Shown here piece by piece: positions 50,521-62,949 of a DNA stretch of 64,000 nt. The position numbers and the translations under genes are program-made. Positions within the stretch are counted from its first letter, which is position 1. Each line of letters opens with the position of its first letter. This DNA is from Chrysomallon squamiferum (Eukaryota > Mollusca > Gastropoda > Neomphalida > Peltospiridae), in assembly GCA_012295275.1 (NCBI GenBank), contig CM022670.1, positions 39,594,751 to 39,658,750 of the forward strand. Reading direction: 5' to 3'. The notes beneath the pieces were generated by a model that was given only the letters and a program-made list of their open reading frames with translations, ran no database searches and was not told the DNA's origin.

Positions 50521-51282
50521 TGCAAATGAATCCCCAATTCAGTTAATTCTCTAAAAAAAAATAAAAAAAAAAATGGCGTACGAAATTAAGCAAAACAAGG
50601 GGAATAACCCAAATGTCTTGCGACCTTTTTAAAAAACTGACTAAAGAAAAAAAAGAAAGAAAAATATATTATAGACACATTGTTTTCCAGTTGCCATTGA
50701 AATCAAAATTAACGTAGGCGGTTTTTATTTGGCAAAAACCTTAATTTTCTTAACAAATACGAAAGAAAAGGAACTGAGGATACATTTTCATTTGTTAAAA
50801 GGAATCAGACGCTGTTTATGGTAGCTGGTGAAGAAAGACACTAAACAGTCACGGATTCTGAGTGAAATCGTTTGAAGCTATCACAGTAAATTATGTTACT
50901 GGTGTCATTTGGCAAACTGACGATTACTGTATTCGATACAGGAAAATCAAATTCTAAAACCTTATTCTTCACTCAATAAGCCACTGAAAATTTTCAATTT
51001 CTGACATCGCTTAATAACGTGCTTGCTTCCACAGTTCTGTTCTTAAATGTAAAGAAAAAATAAATAAATATTTGTACTATATATATATATATATATATAA
51101 TACTAGAAAAAGTTTTGTTTTTTTGAAACTAAAAAAACAAGAATGTTTTTTTCTAGCCAGTGATTTTTATGTACACAAACAGTAGGTTTATATCACTATG
51201 CATGGTATAAGCAGATATGGTATGATTTGACTTTTAATACGTTCGTCTTCGATTTAATTAACATTAACAGCAGTAGAACTTT

Positions 51283-51286
<4 letters not shown>

Positions 51287-51344
<58 letters not shown>
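51287..51344. repeat. (AAT)n microsatellite
   Basis: About 19 AAT units. Confidence 0.95.
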
Positions 51345-51346
<2 letters not shown>

Positions 51347-51589
51347 CTAAAACAACATTAATATCAAGAACGATAATAATAATAATAATAACAGCAACAG
51401 CAACAACCCCAGCCACTACAGCATTTATTCTTAAAAGTAATTAAATGTTGTTAACATGTATGACATGCTCATTACTTCTGATAGATTCCGTCCTCATGTT
51501 CTTCTGATAGAGTATGCATTTACCAAGCATATTAATAACAGCAATAATACCAGTATTTATTCCTGTCACCGTCTCCTAATGCATGTACT

Positions 51590-52030
51590 GATCGCAAACG
51601 TGTCAGCGGTCCCAGGAGAGCGGCCCAAAATAAAACGAAATCCCTTGCCGGCCGTCAATCATTGCATGCTGGGATTACTGCCTCGCTGAACAGACGACAT
51701 GTTTTCGTCATTTATGATCAGTTAGCTTGACACGATAGTTCCAGGCACACGACTGGAATTCCGCGCGTAGCGACCCTGGGTATCTGTCAGACGATTCCGT
51801 AGTGTCTGCTGAGTGAGTCTGAGTCAAGCACTCTCGAGCGCTTGAACAGAACGAAACACCGCCAGCGCTTCAGACGTGAACGAGAATTCTACGGAGAGTT
51901 GTGTCGATTTCGTTACTCGGATATTTCCGTAAACTTCGCCGCAGTCGCGGTTTTCCACGAAGGTCCCGTGTATCAGTTGAGAGTGTTATACTTTTTTTTT
52001 TTTTCTCTCGTGTATTTTCTGTTGACAGTA
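51590..52030 (+). promoter_or_regulatory. Promoter-like GC island with ZNF143/Staf-type site
   Basis: CpG-bearing sequence in an AT-rich context. At 51660-51675 the minus strand reads ATCCCAGCATGCAATG, a close fit to the ZNF143/Staf element typical of promoters. Downstream sequence (51720-52010) has a leader-like composition, with overlapping short open frames and no recognised protein. Direction is uncertain. Confidence 0.3.
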
Positions 52031-52237
52031 TGTCAGATGTCCTAAAATACTTCTTCGTTAAGAATTTACAACTGCTGTTGTTTGATTCTCGTGCTGTTTA
52101 AAAGGAAAGATTTATCAATGTTATGTTATCATACATTACCTGTAAAAATCGTTTTTGTTTGTTTTTAAAAAAAAAAATTCAAGTGACTATTTTGTTTCTT
52201 TTTTGTTTGCTTACTTGTCTTGTTCATTAATAGGTGA

Positions 52238-52288
52238 ATAATAATAATAATAATAATAAGAAGAAGAAGAAGAAGAAGAAGAAGAGGA
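52238..52288. repeat. (AAT)n-(AAG)n compound array
   Basis: AAT units switch to AAG units without a spacer. Confidence 0.95.
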
Positions 52289-52299
52289 AATATCCAGTT

Positions 52300-54025
52300 T
52301 GCATGCTTTCTGCGTTTCTTCCTGTATTTTTCACCTTCAGCATTTGAATTTTTGTATTTGTCAGTTATTTCTCCCTTTGACTTTCTCACTGTTATGATGA
52401 TGTTGTTGCTATCATTAATGTATTGGTTTGTCGGACTTCATATCTATACGTATTAATTAAACGTATCTGAATTCTTTTCTCTTTTTATTTATATACACGT
52501 AAACATGTATACAGTGACTATAACGCGTGTATTAATTACGTCTAGTGAACAAATATAAAACAAAAAATCGTTAAATCTAAATATTGCCTCCAGTGACTGG
52601 AACCGCATGGTTTAGCGATTAACATCATGTTGACATTTTAGTGCATTAATTTACACTGGTGTCCGGCGTTTCAGGCTGCTTTACAGCGTAACGGTTTCGG
52701 GTAACCAGTCGTGTGATCTCTGCCTGTTACTAGTATTGATTATTACAAATGGCGACCTTTTTAATTAATTTTCTAACGAAGTGTGATTTTCATTTAGCAG
52801 TGCTGATTGTTATCTTTAGTAAATGTTTTATAAATTTGACCAGTAAATTTAAGATGTAGGTGACCGAGAGACAAACATATCTATTTTTTTTTTTATTATT
52901 ATTTTTTTTTATTTCCTCGTTTTATTAAAATATCTGACATAAAATTTTTTTCATTTTTTTTTTTTTTTATCTCTGTTTTATTTTTAAAGCGCATTTATAT
53001 GAACAACGAAAAATAGGCCACAAGTGAAATATTCAAAATAAAAGTGATTCAACATAAATTCTGCTAATGTCAAAAATAAATAAAATAAAATAATAATAAT
53101 AAAATAATTTCCTTGATGATGACAGAAAATATTGTACAGAAAAATTTCATTAATTATTATCAGGCATCATATCTATTGAAAGTTTGTTTATTAACAATAA
53201 CAACATACAAAAGTAAATAAACAAATAAATAATAAAAACATAGAGGCTTTTTTTTTTTTTTTTTAAAAAGAAGAAGAAGAAAGAAGAAAAGAACAGTTGT
53301 CAAATTTTCATTCACTTCATCTTCATCCCTGATGCAACAACGGTCGAAAAAAAAAAAAAAAAAAAACCCCAAAAAACAAAACATACAACAAGGAAAAAAA
53401 AAAAAAAAAAAAAATCATGTGAATGAAAATTAACAGTTAATGGCTTCATTGTCAGAACATAGCCTAAGTCCATATAAAAAAAAAAAAAATAAACAGATTG
53501 CTCTTATTTCATCAGCTCACACTAAATAAATACATCCGCAATTTTCGTACAGAATTACTAATGGGTTTTCCATGCTGATGTTAACACACACGATAACATG
53601 AAAATGTTCTTTGGATGTTTTCATAATGAGTAATAATTGTTTTTCTAAAGTAAATTAACAGAGTACTGATTGCTGAACTTTCTTTCAATATTTGTTGTAT
53701 GATTATAAATTAAAGGTGCATTGAATACAAAAAGAGTAACACTGCTTACAATTGTAAATTAAATATATTGAGAAAAAAATGTGTATGTGTAATAATAATA
53801 ATATTGTGTGTTTGCAGGTATATATGTGTATGTTTGTTTCTGAGTATTGATTTATGTATAAATCTGTGAATGTAGGTACGAATATGTTTGTACTGATAAA
53901 TGCATTGATATATAGGTATATTGATACATACATGTGTATGGATGTGTGTATGGGTGTGTGTGTATTTGTATGCCTAATATCAGATATCCACACACACAAT
54001 GAAACATGCTTATACATTCTAGGTT

Positions 54026-54030
<5 letters not shown>
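52300..54030. other. AT-rich with A/T runs, no gene seen
   Basis: Poly-A or poly-T stretches near 52960, 53250, 53345, 53395 and 53475. No supported coding sequence. Confidence 0.4.
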
Positions 54031-54035
<5 letters not shown>

Positions 54036-54076
<41 letters not shown>

Positions 54077-54082
54077 ATATAT
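54036..54082. repeat. (AT)n microsatellite
   Basis: About 20 AT units. Confidence 0.95.
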
Positions 54083-54089
54083 GCGCGTA

Positions 54090-55260
54090 TGTTTGGTGTG
54101 TTTAGATATAGATGCAGATGTTCATGCTAATTTACTAACCAATAATAAAATAGATAATCTCTAGCTGAAAAGAAAACAATGCTACGACTGTCATCCTGAT
54201 ACTCAGTTTGACTGATTACCGGGACGACATTAATTCACAAGAGATGCCGTGTATCGCTGTTGGTAATCGGAAGTAAAACCAAGTGACGAAAAGACGTTAT
54301 CGCTGATTGGTCAGTGGTCCCTAGTGACCTTTAACCCATATCTGAACCATGAGTGACCTCGCCTTCACTTAATTAAACCGCAGTTTTGGGATTACAGCAT
54401 CGTTGTCCGGATTAAAGCTTATCAAAATGATGTTGTCTTGCTTCAGGTGACAAGATCGATCTTTTGACAAGAATACATGCCATGTTAGAGTCACAGTGAT
54501 ATAATAAATATGTAAATACGTTAACGTCTATTTTTTGTGAATCCCTACATTTAAATAGTCAAAACTGAGTGATATATGTAATAAATGAAACGTAATATAA
54601 CTGAAGTGGATATTTCTACGATCTCATAACGATAACCGGAAAGTGGAAACGATTACATCGAATGTACGTTGTAATAAATTTCAGTTACACACATACACAA
54701 ACATGAACGGAGAAACATACTGAGAGACACACACAAAAAGACAGACAACAATGGAAAAAAAAAAAAAAGACGTTTCAACCGCCGAATCTTATACTTTCAG
54801 ACCACGATTTTCTCACACTTTGTAACAGAGGAAACTCGATGGTTTAAAATCAATAGAATTATGCCTGGGAAGGCTTTGCTTGTTCGATAAATGGTATCGA
54901 GTATCTGTTCTATTATCCAAAAAACAACACTACAGAGAATGTAGCTTGATTACCAGAGTGTGTCGTGCAAATAACAATGAGGTATCATTGAAAGGTTCTA
55001 TTCTCCCGACTCTGTCATTTGTAGCAATACGTGATGCCAACAGATTACAGTGACTTTGATTACGTCATTGGGAAAAATCTTTGAGATTATTTGATAATCG
55101 TCGAGTGCTAATTCTGTTGAAAACTTCACGTATCTTTACACTGGATACAGAAACTGTCTCTGTTTGATCTCAGAGAATTGTCTTTTATTTGTAAAAATGT
55201 AATCTACAGAAAGAAAGATAAAGATGATGAGGAGTAAAAATGAGAAAGGAGAAAGTTTTT
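54090..55260. other. Unique sequence, no gene recognised
   Basis: A moderate-GC patch at about 54190-54480 shows no open frame of note. Confidence 0.4.
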
Positions 55261-55271
55261 AAGTATTATGA

Positions 55272-55273
<2 letters not shown>

Positions 55274-55358
<85 letters not shown>

Positions 55359-55359
55359 G

Positions 55360-55390
<31 letters not shown>

Positions 55391-55395
55391 CTCTC
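55274..55395. repeat. (CT)n microsatellite
   Basis: About 40 CT units, a TTTTGT break, then a further 11 or so units. Confidence 0.97.
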
Positions 55396-55883
55396 TCTGT
55401 CAATGTTGTTATTTGAACAAAACTATTTTCCAGTTCCAAAAACATCCTGTCTCTCAGACTATTTGTCTTTCCATTTGTCTTTTTCTTCCCCTCCTCTCTC
55501 TCGGAAACAGTTTGCATGTTAAACAGATTAAATATTTTAAATAACAAAAATGAAAAGTTCAAACAAAATCACGCATAATAAAAGACTTCTCGAATGGTTT
55601 GAGGCTTCATCTGTTGCTCATTTTTGAAGAGTTGTATATAATAACTTCGCACTTTTAGGAAATAGGCTGAAAAACATTTTCTGAAATGTCGTTTCTGAGA
55701 TTTTAATGCAGTCGGTGTGTCGCCACTTTTGTTGGCATTTAGTTACAAACTTCCTGTTCTTGTTTCCATTGTCTACTGATGATGAACTTCTGCCCACATG
55801 AAAGTGAAAAAACAAAAATCAAAACAACTACAACAACAATTATAAGAAGAAATAAATCAACAACAACAACAAAAAACAACTAT

Positions 55884-55886
<3 letters not shown>

Positions 55887-55976
<90 letters not shown>

Positions 55977-55977
55977 G
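55887..55977. repeat. (AAT)n joined to (ATT)n palindrome
   Basis: AAT and ATT blocks meet at an AATATT junction (about 55926-55932), giving a perfect palindrome with arms of about 40 bases. Confidence 0.95.
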
Positions 55978-56211
55978 TTAATGTTATTATCATCATCTTC
56001 ATCATCATCGTCATCATTATATATGTAACAAATTTAATACTAATGTTAAAACTGTTACTACCAAATATACTTTAAAATAAATAAAATCCTTTATTTTTAG
56101 AGATGTCGAATTAATAAAACACGACTATCATCATCAGTCTGGGAAATTTGTTTTTCTAAAGATATATCTTTGTCAGATTAAATTGATCTCATTAGAATAA
56201 ATCAATTTGTT

Positions 56212-56406
56212 GAACTAGGTTCCCACTGTGTACTCAATTCACTACAAACTCTGCACGTAGATTTTGTTATTCTAGGATTATTGAATTGTTTGTTTTTAAA
56301 TGATGTTTGAACTACATTCTCATTGTGTACTAAATTCAGTACTAACAGTTCACGTAGATTTTATTAGGCCAGGGTTTATTGAACTGTTTCTATTTAAATG
56401 ATGCTG
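56212..56406. repeat. 97-bp diverged tandem duplication
   Basis: Copies 56212-56308 and 56309-56406 share GAACTA, ACTGTGTACT, CACGTAGATTTT and TTTAAATGATG in order. Confidence 0.85.
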
Positions 56407-56919
56407 AAAAGAAAAGAAGAAAAAAAAAAAACAAAAACGATTTCGATGCCTTGAAGATTCGTGAGTACAAAAGCTTGTACGAAAAATACACTTGTACTGT
56501 ACTACTATGCCCATAACTGCTAATCCTGTTTGACAAGGGTTTGGGTTGACAGCACGGATCAGTATTTTAATTATTATGTTGTTGAAGAAGCACGAAATGC
56601 ACTGTGTGTTTTGTGTAAGAAAATGTTGTTGTATATTATAAAAGTGTTTGTGTGTTATAAATGTTGTGTATTATAAACGTGTTTGTGTGTGTGTGTGTGT
56701 GTGTGTGAGCGCGAGTGTGTGTTGCTGTGTTATATGAGTTGTTGTCTGAGTCACAAAATGCTCGCGTGCTGTGAGACAGCTGGAGAGACGAGTGAGAGAC
56801 AGGAAAGAAAGGAATGACAAAGACAGTAAACAGATAGACAGAAGAAAGATGAGAGTGTGTGAGAGATAATGAAACAGAAAGATAGAAAGAGGGTTACAAA
56901 CATGAGAAAATGATCGGCA

Positions 56920-57127
56920 GGTTGAATATTTCAGTCAGTTTTATTTGTATGTTCATAAATAATAATTTCAAATATTACAAATAAAAAGTGATATTATACA
57001 CGGATATTTAAGTTACTTTTGGTTTGTATATACGTAAATAATCAATTATACCATATAAATTATTTGAAATGTGTAACATAAAAAGTCATATCACATACGG
57101 ATATTTCAGTTAGTTTTGTATGTGTAT

Positions 57128-57194
<67 letters not shown>

Positions 57195-57260
57195 TACACA
57201 CACACACACAATCATATAAATACAACAAATAAAAAGTACGGATATTTCAGTGATGTCAGT
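56920..57260. repeat. Degenerate repeat flanking a CA array
   Basis: GGATATTTCAGT-like words at about 56925, 57002, 57099 and 57239, with AAATAAAAAGT between them. A (CA)n at 57129-57210 sits inside the last interval. The final copy runs straight into the modular satellite. Confidence 0.6.
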
Positions 57261-58556
57261 GTCTGACCATCAGACACTGGCTAATACATCAGCGCTGACC
57301 ATCAGACACTGACCATCAGACACTGGCCATCAGACACTGACCACCAGACACTGGCTAATACATCAGACACTGACCATCAGACACTGGCTAATACATCAGA
57401 CACTGGCTAATACGTCAGCGCTGACCATCAGACACTGGCTAATACATCAGCGCTGACCATCAGACACTGGCTAATACATCAGCGCTGACCATCAGACACT
57501 GGCTAATACATCAGCGCTGACCATCAGACACTGGCTAATACATCAGCGCTGACCATCAGACACTGGCTAATACATCAGACACTGACCATCAGACACTGGC
57601 TAATACATCAGCGCTGACCATCAGACACTGGCTAATACATCAGCGCTGACCATCAGACACTGGCTAATACATCAGCGCTGACCATCAGACACTGACCATC
57701 AGACACTGGCCATCAGACACTGACCACCAGACACTGGCTAATACATCAGCGCTGACCATCAGACACTGACCATCAGACACTGGCTAATACGTCAGCGCTG
57801 ACCATCAGGCACTGGCTAATACATCAGGCACTGGCTAATACATCAGCGCTGACATCAGACACTGGCTAATACATCAGCGCTGACCATCAGACACTGGCTA
57901 ATACATCAGCGCTGACCATCAGACACTGGCTACATCAGCGCTGACCACCATCAGACACATCAGCGCTGATACATCAGACACTGACCATCAGACACTGGCT
58001 AATACGTCAGCCCTGACCATCAGACACTGGCTAATACATCAGACACTGGCTAATACATCAGCGCTGACCATCAGACACTGGCTAATACATCAGCGCTGAC
58101 CATCAGACACTGGCTAATACATCAGCGCTGACCATCAGACACTGACCATCAGACACTGGCTAATACATCAGACACTGACCATCAGACACTGGCTAATACG
58201 TCAGCCCTGACCATCAGACACTGGCTAATACATCAACGCTGACCATCAGACACTGGCTAATACATCAGCGCTGACCATCAGACACTGGCTAATACATCAG
58301 CGCTGACCATCAGACACTGGCTAATACATCAGCGCTGACCATCAGACACTGACCATCAGACACTGGCTAATACATCAGACACTGACCATCAGACACTGGC
58401 TAATACGTCAGCGCTGACCATCAGACACTGGCTAATACATCAGCGCTGACCATCAGACACTGACCATCAGACACTGGCTAATACATCAGACACTGGCTAA
58501 TACATCAGACACTGACCATCAGACACTGGCTAATACATCAGACACTGGCTAATACA
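57255..58556. repeat. 1.3 kb modular satellite (19 / 13 / 14 bp modules)
   Basis: It is built almost wholly from three words: CAGACACTGGCTAATACAT (19), CAGCGCTGACCAT (13) and CAGACACTGACCAT (14). Minor variants include GTCAG, CAGCCCTGA and CAGGCACTGG. The commonest period is 32 bp (19+13). Higher-order blocks are duplicated, for example about 57300-57360 again at about 57690-57745. Each 13-mer with its flank contains the palindrome TCAGCGCTGA. No long frame is kept open, and it is GC-richer than the flanks. Confidence 0.95.
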
Positions 58557-58559
58557 AAC

Positions 58560-59540
58560 TCGTTTACTGTGACCGCACAGCAGAGATGCCCAGTTCCCAC
58601 GTGCCGCGTGTTTTTCTGTGACGCTATGCGCCTCAATGTCTTCTCGCTAGTAATTCATCTGATACCAGCTCGTGTTTCATTTACTGCAACAAACATTCTT
58701 ACATTTCCTCTCTTTGATAACGTGGCTTCGTCACTGTAAACACAAATCCCATTTAGACTCTTCTTTGTTTTCTTACTTCGGTTTCTTGTTGTCGTTTCTC
58801 GTTATTGATGTTGTATTCTTTGTGTTCACGATTAGCTTTGTTTTTTTTGTTGGCTTTCTGTTTTAATTCCGTTTATGTGAGAAGATTGGTTACTGGTTTT
58901 TAAGATGTGATTAAATTATTCTTTTGAGAACTAGTTTCGTTCTTCCTGTTTTTTTTTCTTCTTCTTTTTTTTTAATTTCTTTTTTTTTTTTAATTTGGAA
59001 ACTGAAACAAGAAAATAAAACAAAAAACTGTTTTACATTAAAACAATTTTTTTTTTTTTTCTGGAATAAAAACTTTTCAGTAATAAAAATATTTGTATTA
59101 CTCTAACACGAGTATTACCATGATGTTTTTTAAAAATAAAACTTGATTACTAACTAATTTATTTACTTATTTATTTATTTATTTATTTATTTATTTGACG
59201 ATTTGTTTATTTATTTACAGTATTTGACATGAAATATTTTATTTTGCTTTGTATTTTGTTTACATATATATATATATATAAAATATAAATATAATTATTT
59301 TTTTTTTGACGGCTTCTTAAAAATCTATGCGTTATATATTTATTTTCTTTATTATTTTTAAACTTGAATATAACAGAATCCGTACTGTTACAATGGATAA
59401 GGGTTGCTTATATGGGTTTTTTCTTTCATATCAGCATTACACAGAAACTGTTGATCTGATATATAATAACTGTTCTTTGTCTATATCTATTACACATACA
59501 AATATATACAAATAAACAACAACATAATAAATAAATAAAT
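58560..59540. other. Sequence after the satellite, no gene recognised
   Basis: A GC-rich fringe (58560-58680), then T-rich DNA with TTTA units at about 59158-59196 and a TA run at about 59264-59280. Confidence 0.4.
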
Positions 59541-59549
59541 TAGTGGTAT

Positions 59550-59689
59550 TGGTAGTAGTAGTAGTAGTAGTTGAAGTGGTAGTAGTAGTAGTAGTGGTGG
59601 TGGTAGTTGTAGTGGTAATAGTAGTAGTAGTAGTAGTAGAAGTGGTAGTAGTAGTAGTAGTAGTGGTGGTGGAAGTAGTAGTAGTAGTC
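59550..59689. repeat. (AGT)n / (GGT)n trinucleotide array
   Basis: Imperfect AGT units with GGT and GAA variants over about 140 bp. The poly-Val and poly-Thr frames are artefacts. Confidence 0.95.
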
Positions 59690-59979
59690 ACAGTCAACAC
59701 AAGTATCAATACCACATACCTACTACGCTTTTATATAATGATAATAATAGTCCAGTTATCAGCAAGAAATCTTTTTTTTTAATTATTCTTTTTTTTTACT
59801 TTCTTACAGACGAAAAAGTACATACCACAAACTAAAAAAAAAAAAAAAATTAAAAAAAAAAAAAATTTTGGAGCAGTAGTTGGAACGAGAAAAAAACATC
59901 AACAATCGTACCAGGAAGCCTTTATCAAATAACAACCAACACTCCTGGTATTTTTTTTTTTTTCTCAATTTCTTTTTTT

Positions 59980-60300
59980 TTAACCAATGAGAACCAGCCC
60001 AGCAGCCCGCCCCTCAATCAAAACTCGATTACTCCCACTTAAAAATTTGGCAGTCGCTGTTCTGTGTTAATATCGCGAACCACTGTTATTCTCATCGTAG
60101 TCAACACCTCCCGGTGAAATAAGCGAAGCTTACGTAACAGGTCCAATACGAGGTTATAGTTCACGCCACTGTAATTGCGATATGTAATCCACGAGGCACG
60201 CGCCTCTCCAGTTATCAGAAGCAGACGAGAGTCGACGGTTCAGGCATTATGGCGGAGGTTATTCCTCCCCCCCCCCGCTCAAGAGGTCACTGGGTTTGTT
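59980..60300 (+). promoter_or_regulatory. Promoter-like island
   Basis: On the plus strand CCAAT (about 59983), CCCGCCCC (about 60007, Sp1-like) and CTTAAAAA (about 60039) occur in order. A CAGTC initiator-like site follows, and a Kozak-like ATTATGGCGGAGG at about 60247 opens only 17 codons (MAEVIPPPPRSRGHWVC). No downstream exon is identified. Confidence 0.3.
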
Positions 60301-60899
60301 GAGTGTACTCATTTCGCACCGAAGGAACCGTTACGATTAGGTGGGACTGTACTTGTTAATAGACAATTTAAAATTTATGTTTCAGTTCTTTTTTAAGTTA
60401 TGAAATGTGTTATGGTGTTTGATGAGAAAGGCCACACACATGCAGAAAATTACACATATAAAAAATATAAATACATGCACTTACAAAACACACATTTGTA
60501 CGCTCAAACATACTACATTCTCTTTTCCATTGTGTATTCCAGTGTTTAATCATACATGTACACACCCAGTTCTTTAAAGAGAGAAACAGTTTCTTATGTA
60601 TGTATATATTATGATAAATTACATGGATATACGCACTTATCTGAATATTATTTTGCACGGACTCACTCACACACACACACACACATTCACACACACATAT
60701 ATGTAATTCGTGATGTTTTAAAAAGTGATTTTATATACATAGATACATACACATATATATATATGTTTATATCTTTTTGTCTGCCTGCCTGTCTCTCTAT
60801 CACTAAAAAATAAATAAATCACTTTTAAAAATCATTACCAACTCTGAAAAACAATAACTCACATAGTTTACCGAAAATGACCGACAAGATTTTAAACAA

Positions 60900-60982
60900 A
60901 CAACTTAACTGATTTTTTTTTTTTTTTTTTTTTGCTGTTTACCATTATTTACAATATACATATTTTTTTTTTTTTTTTTTTC
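60900..60982. repeat. Poly-T runs
   Basis: Two T runs of about 20 separated by 28 bases. Confidence 0.7.
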
Positions 60983-61374
60983 CGTAAACAACATTAATAT
61001 CGTTTATAAGTAACTTCGTGACAATGGGAACAAGGTGCGGTGCAAATCGATAAAAACTTCTTGTTATTATGACACTCGGCAGAACATCAACATGACAGAT
61101 AACCTTTCAAAAGTATGACGTACGTCTTTCGAGAAGCAAACACATTTTAAAAACAGAAAAATATAAGTAACGAACATAAGTAACATAGTCGTCACTGAGG
61201 CATGTAAACAGTTGATAGATATCTGCAGTGAATTAAGATTACGATGTATTAAAAAAACATTCAGCGGTTTTATCTGCGATCGTGAACTTATTATCAGCTG
61301 CGAGAATTGACCGTATGTAGGCGATATGAGCATTCAGTGCTTTGTGCAGATGTTAAATACTTAACATATTTACG

Positions 61375-61655
61375 TACATATGTACATAAACATACATACA
61401 TAAACACACACACACTTATACACACAGACGTACATATTTACATACATACATACATGCATAGATACATACAAGCAGGCATGTATGCACAGTCACATATAAC
61501 TTACATACATACATACGTATATACATATACACATAAACACGCACAAACACATACATATACATATATATATATATACACACACCACATATACAGTATATAT
61601 AGACATATAGAGACAGACGCAGACATATATACACAGACATTTACAAAAATATACA
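61375..61655. repeat. ATAC/ACAC complex array
   Basis: Irregular CATA, CACA and TATA units. Confidence 0.85.
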
Positions 61656-62009
61656 ATTACATATTTTAAAAATATCAACAGAAAAGTAATAACATTAACT
61701 GTGACGACAATATGTGACTGTATTTGTACAAATGTTTCTATTTGCGTACATGTTTGTTTATTATGGCTCGGCGTTTGTTTGTATATATTTTATTAACGTC
61801 TGTTCCGTTAGTGTATATATAAACGCATGTTGTGATTGTGTATCTCCGCATATGGTTCTAGTTTTTTCCCCTTTATTTACATTTTTTTTTTTTCCTACTT
61901 CTTCTTCCCATACAGCGTGTAATAACAATATTTCAAAGGAATCATCTTCATCGACAGACCTGCGTTTTACTTCAAGCGTTTTTTTTTTTTTTTTTTTTCC
62001 GCTGTTCTG

Positions 62010-62260
62010 CTGTTTCTACTTCGCGGGCCGTAATGTCGTCTGACAGACGTAATCGTTCACGTCTGCTCGCTCGAGGCGCGAATTCTCCCAGAGATTCTTT
62101 CCATTCTCCAAGCTCTCGATGTCTTCTTCATTCTCATAACGTCCCGCGTACAAGACCGTTGTAACGAGCCGAGGATTCCAGTTTTTCTGACTGAGATCTG
62201 GGAACCGTCAAAGATGGAGAACATGGGTTGAGATACCCCAGAGACTTCAGAAAGAATAGT
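62010..62260. other. GC-rich island with open frames on both strands
   Basis: On the plus strand an ATG at 62032 opens a 43-codon Arg/Ser-rich frame (MSSDRRNRSRLLARG...). On the minus strand a frame ending at about 62030 reads through an acidic segment (RYENEEDIESLENGKNLW), preceded by TTCCCAG acceptor-like sequence. All are short and mutually exclusive, and none is recognised. Confidence 0.2.
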
Positions 62261-62505
62261 TAAAAGAGAGAGAGATGTTTTTTTGTCCCGCGTGTGGCCA
62301 GGTAGAAAAATACACCTGAGAAAACATTAGAGTTTTTTTGTTGTTTTTTTGGAAGTTCAGATAATCTCAGTATTGTTACCAGTCAGACAGGAGGAGAAAG
62401 ACTGCGTGCAGGCTGAGAGAATAAAAAAATGAAAACGTTATGCGAAAACATTGTGTTAGTTGGCAGTAGATGCAAGAGATATAAAACTGATGGGGTTTTT
62501 GTTGT

Positions 62506-62506
<1 letters not shown>

Positions 62507-62536
<30 letters not shown>
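62507..62536. repeat. Poly-T run (30)
   Basis: 30 T. Confidence 0.9.
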
Positions 62537-62694
62537 CTGATCTGATTTAAACAAAAGGAAATTTGTTTAATTTGGGTAAAAAAAATAAAGAATAATAAAT
62601 AAATAAAAGCAGAAAAAGAAGAAAAGAAGTTATTGTTTTTGAAACTATAATTTTTATTTTATTATAAACAAAATTGGCTTTCACAATACTAACA

Positions 62695-62698
<4 letters not shown>

Positions 62699-62766
<68 letters not shown>
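62699..62766. repeat. (GT)n microsatellite
   Basis: About 34 perfect GT units. Confidence 0.97.
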
Positions 62767-62769
<3 letters not shown>

Positions 62770-62864
62770 AAAATGCAACATTTTGAAACGGGAACGGAAA
62801 CACGGCTTACAATTAATATTAGTCGATGCACGTGCCATATCAAAAAGTTCCAGTTTTCAGACAA

Positions 62865-62868
<4 letters not shown>

Positions 62869-62899
<31 letters not shown>
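62869..62899. repeat. Poly-T run (31)
   Basis: 31 T. Confidence 0.9.
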
Positions 62900-62901
<2 letters not shown>

Positions 62902-62949
62902 GATGCAGTTTTTATTTTTACGCCTACCTTTACTGATTAATATTAGTAT

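Noticed and set aside
57255-58556. CRISPR-like array
   Set aside because: The spacers are themselves repeat modules and the setting is eukaryotic, so it is a satellite.
59437-59782. Poly-Thr / poly-Val proteins
   Set aside because: They come from the AGT/GGT trinucleotide array.
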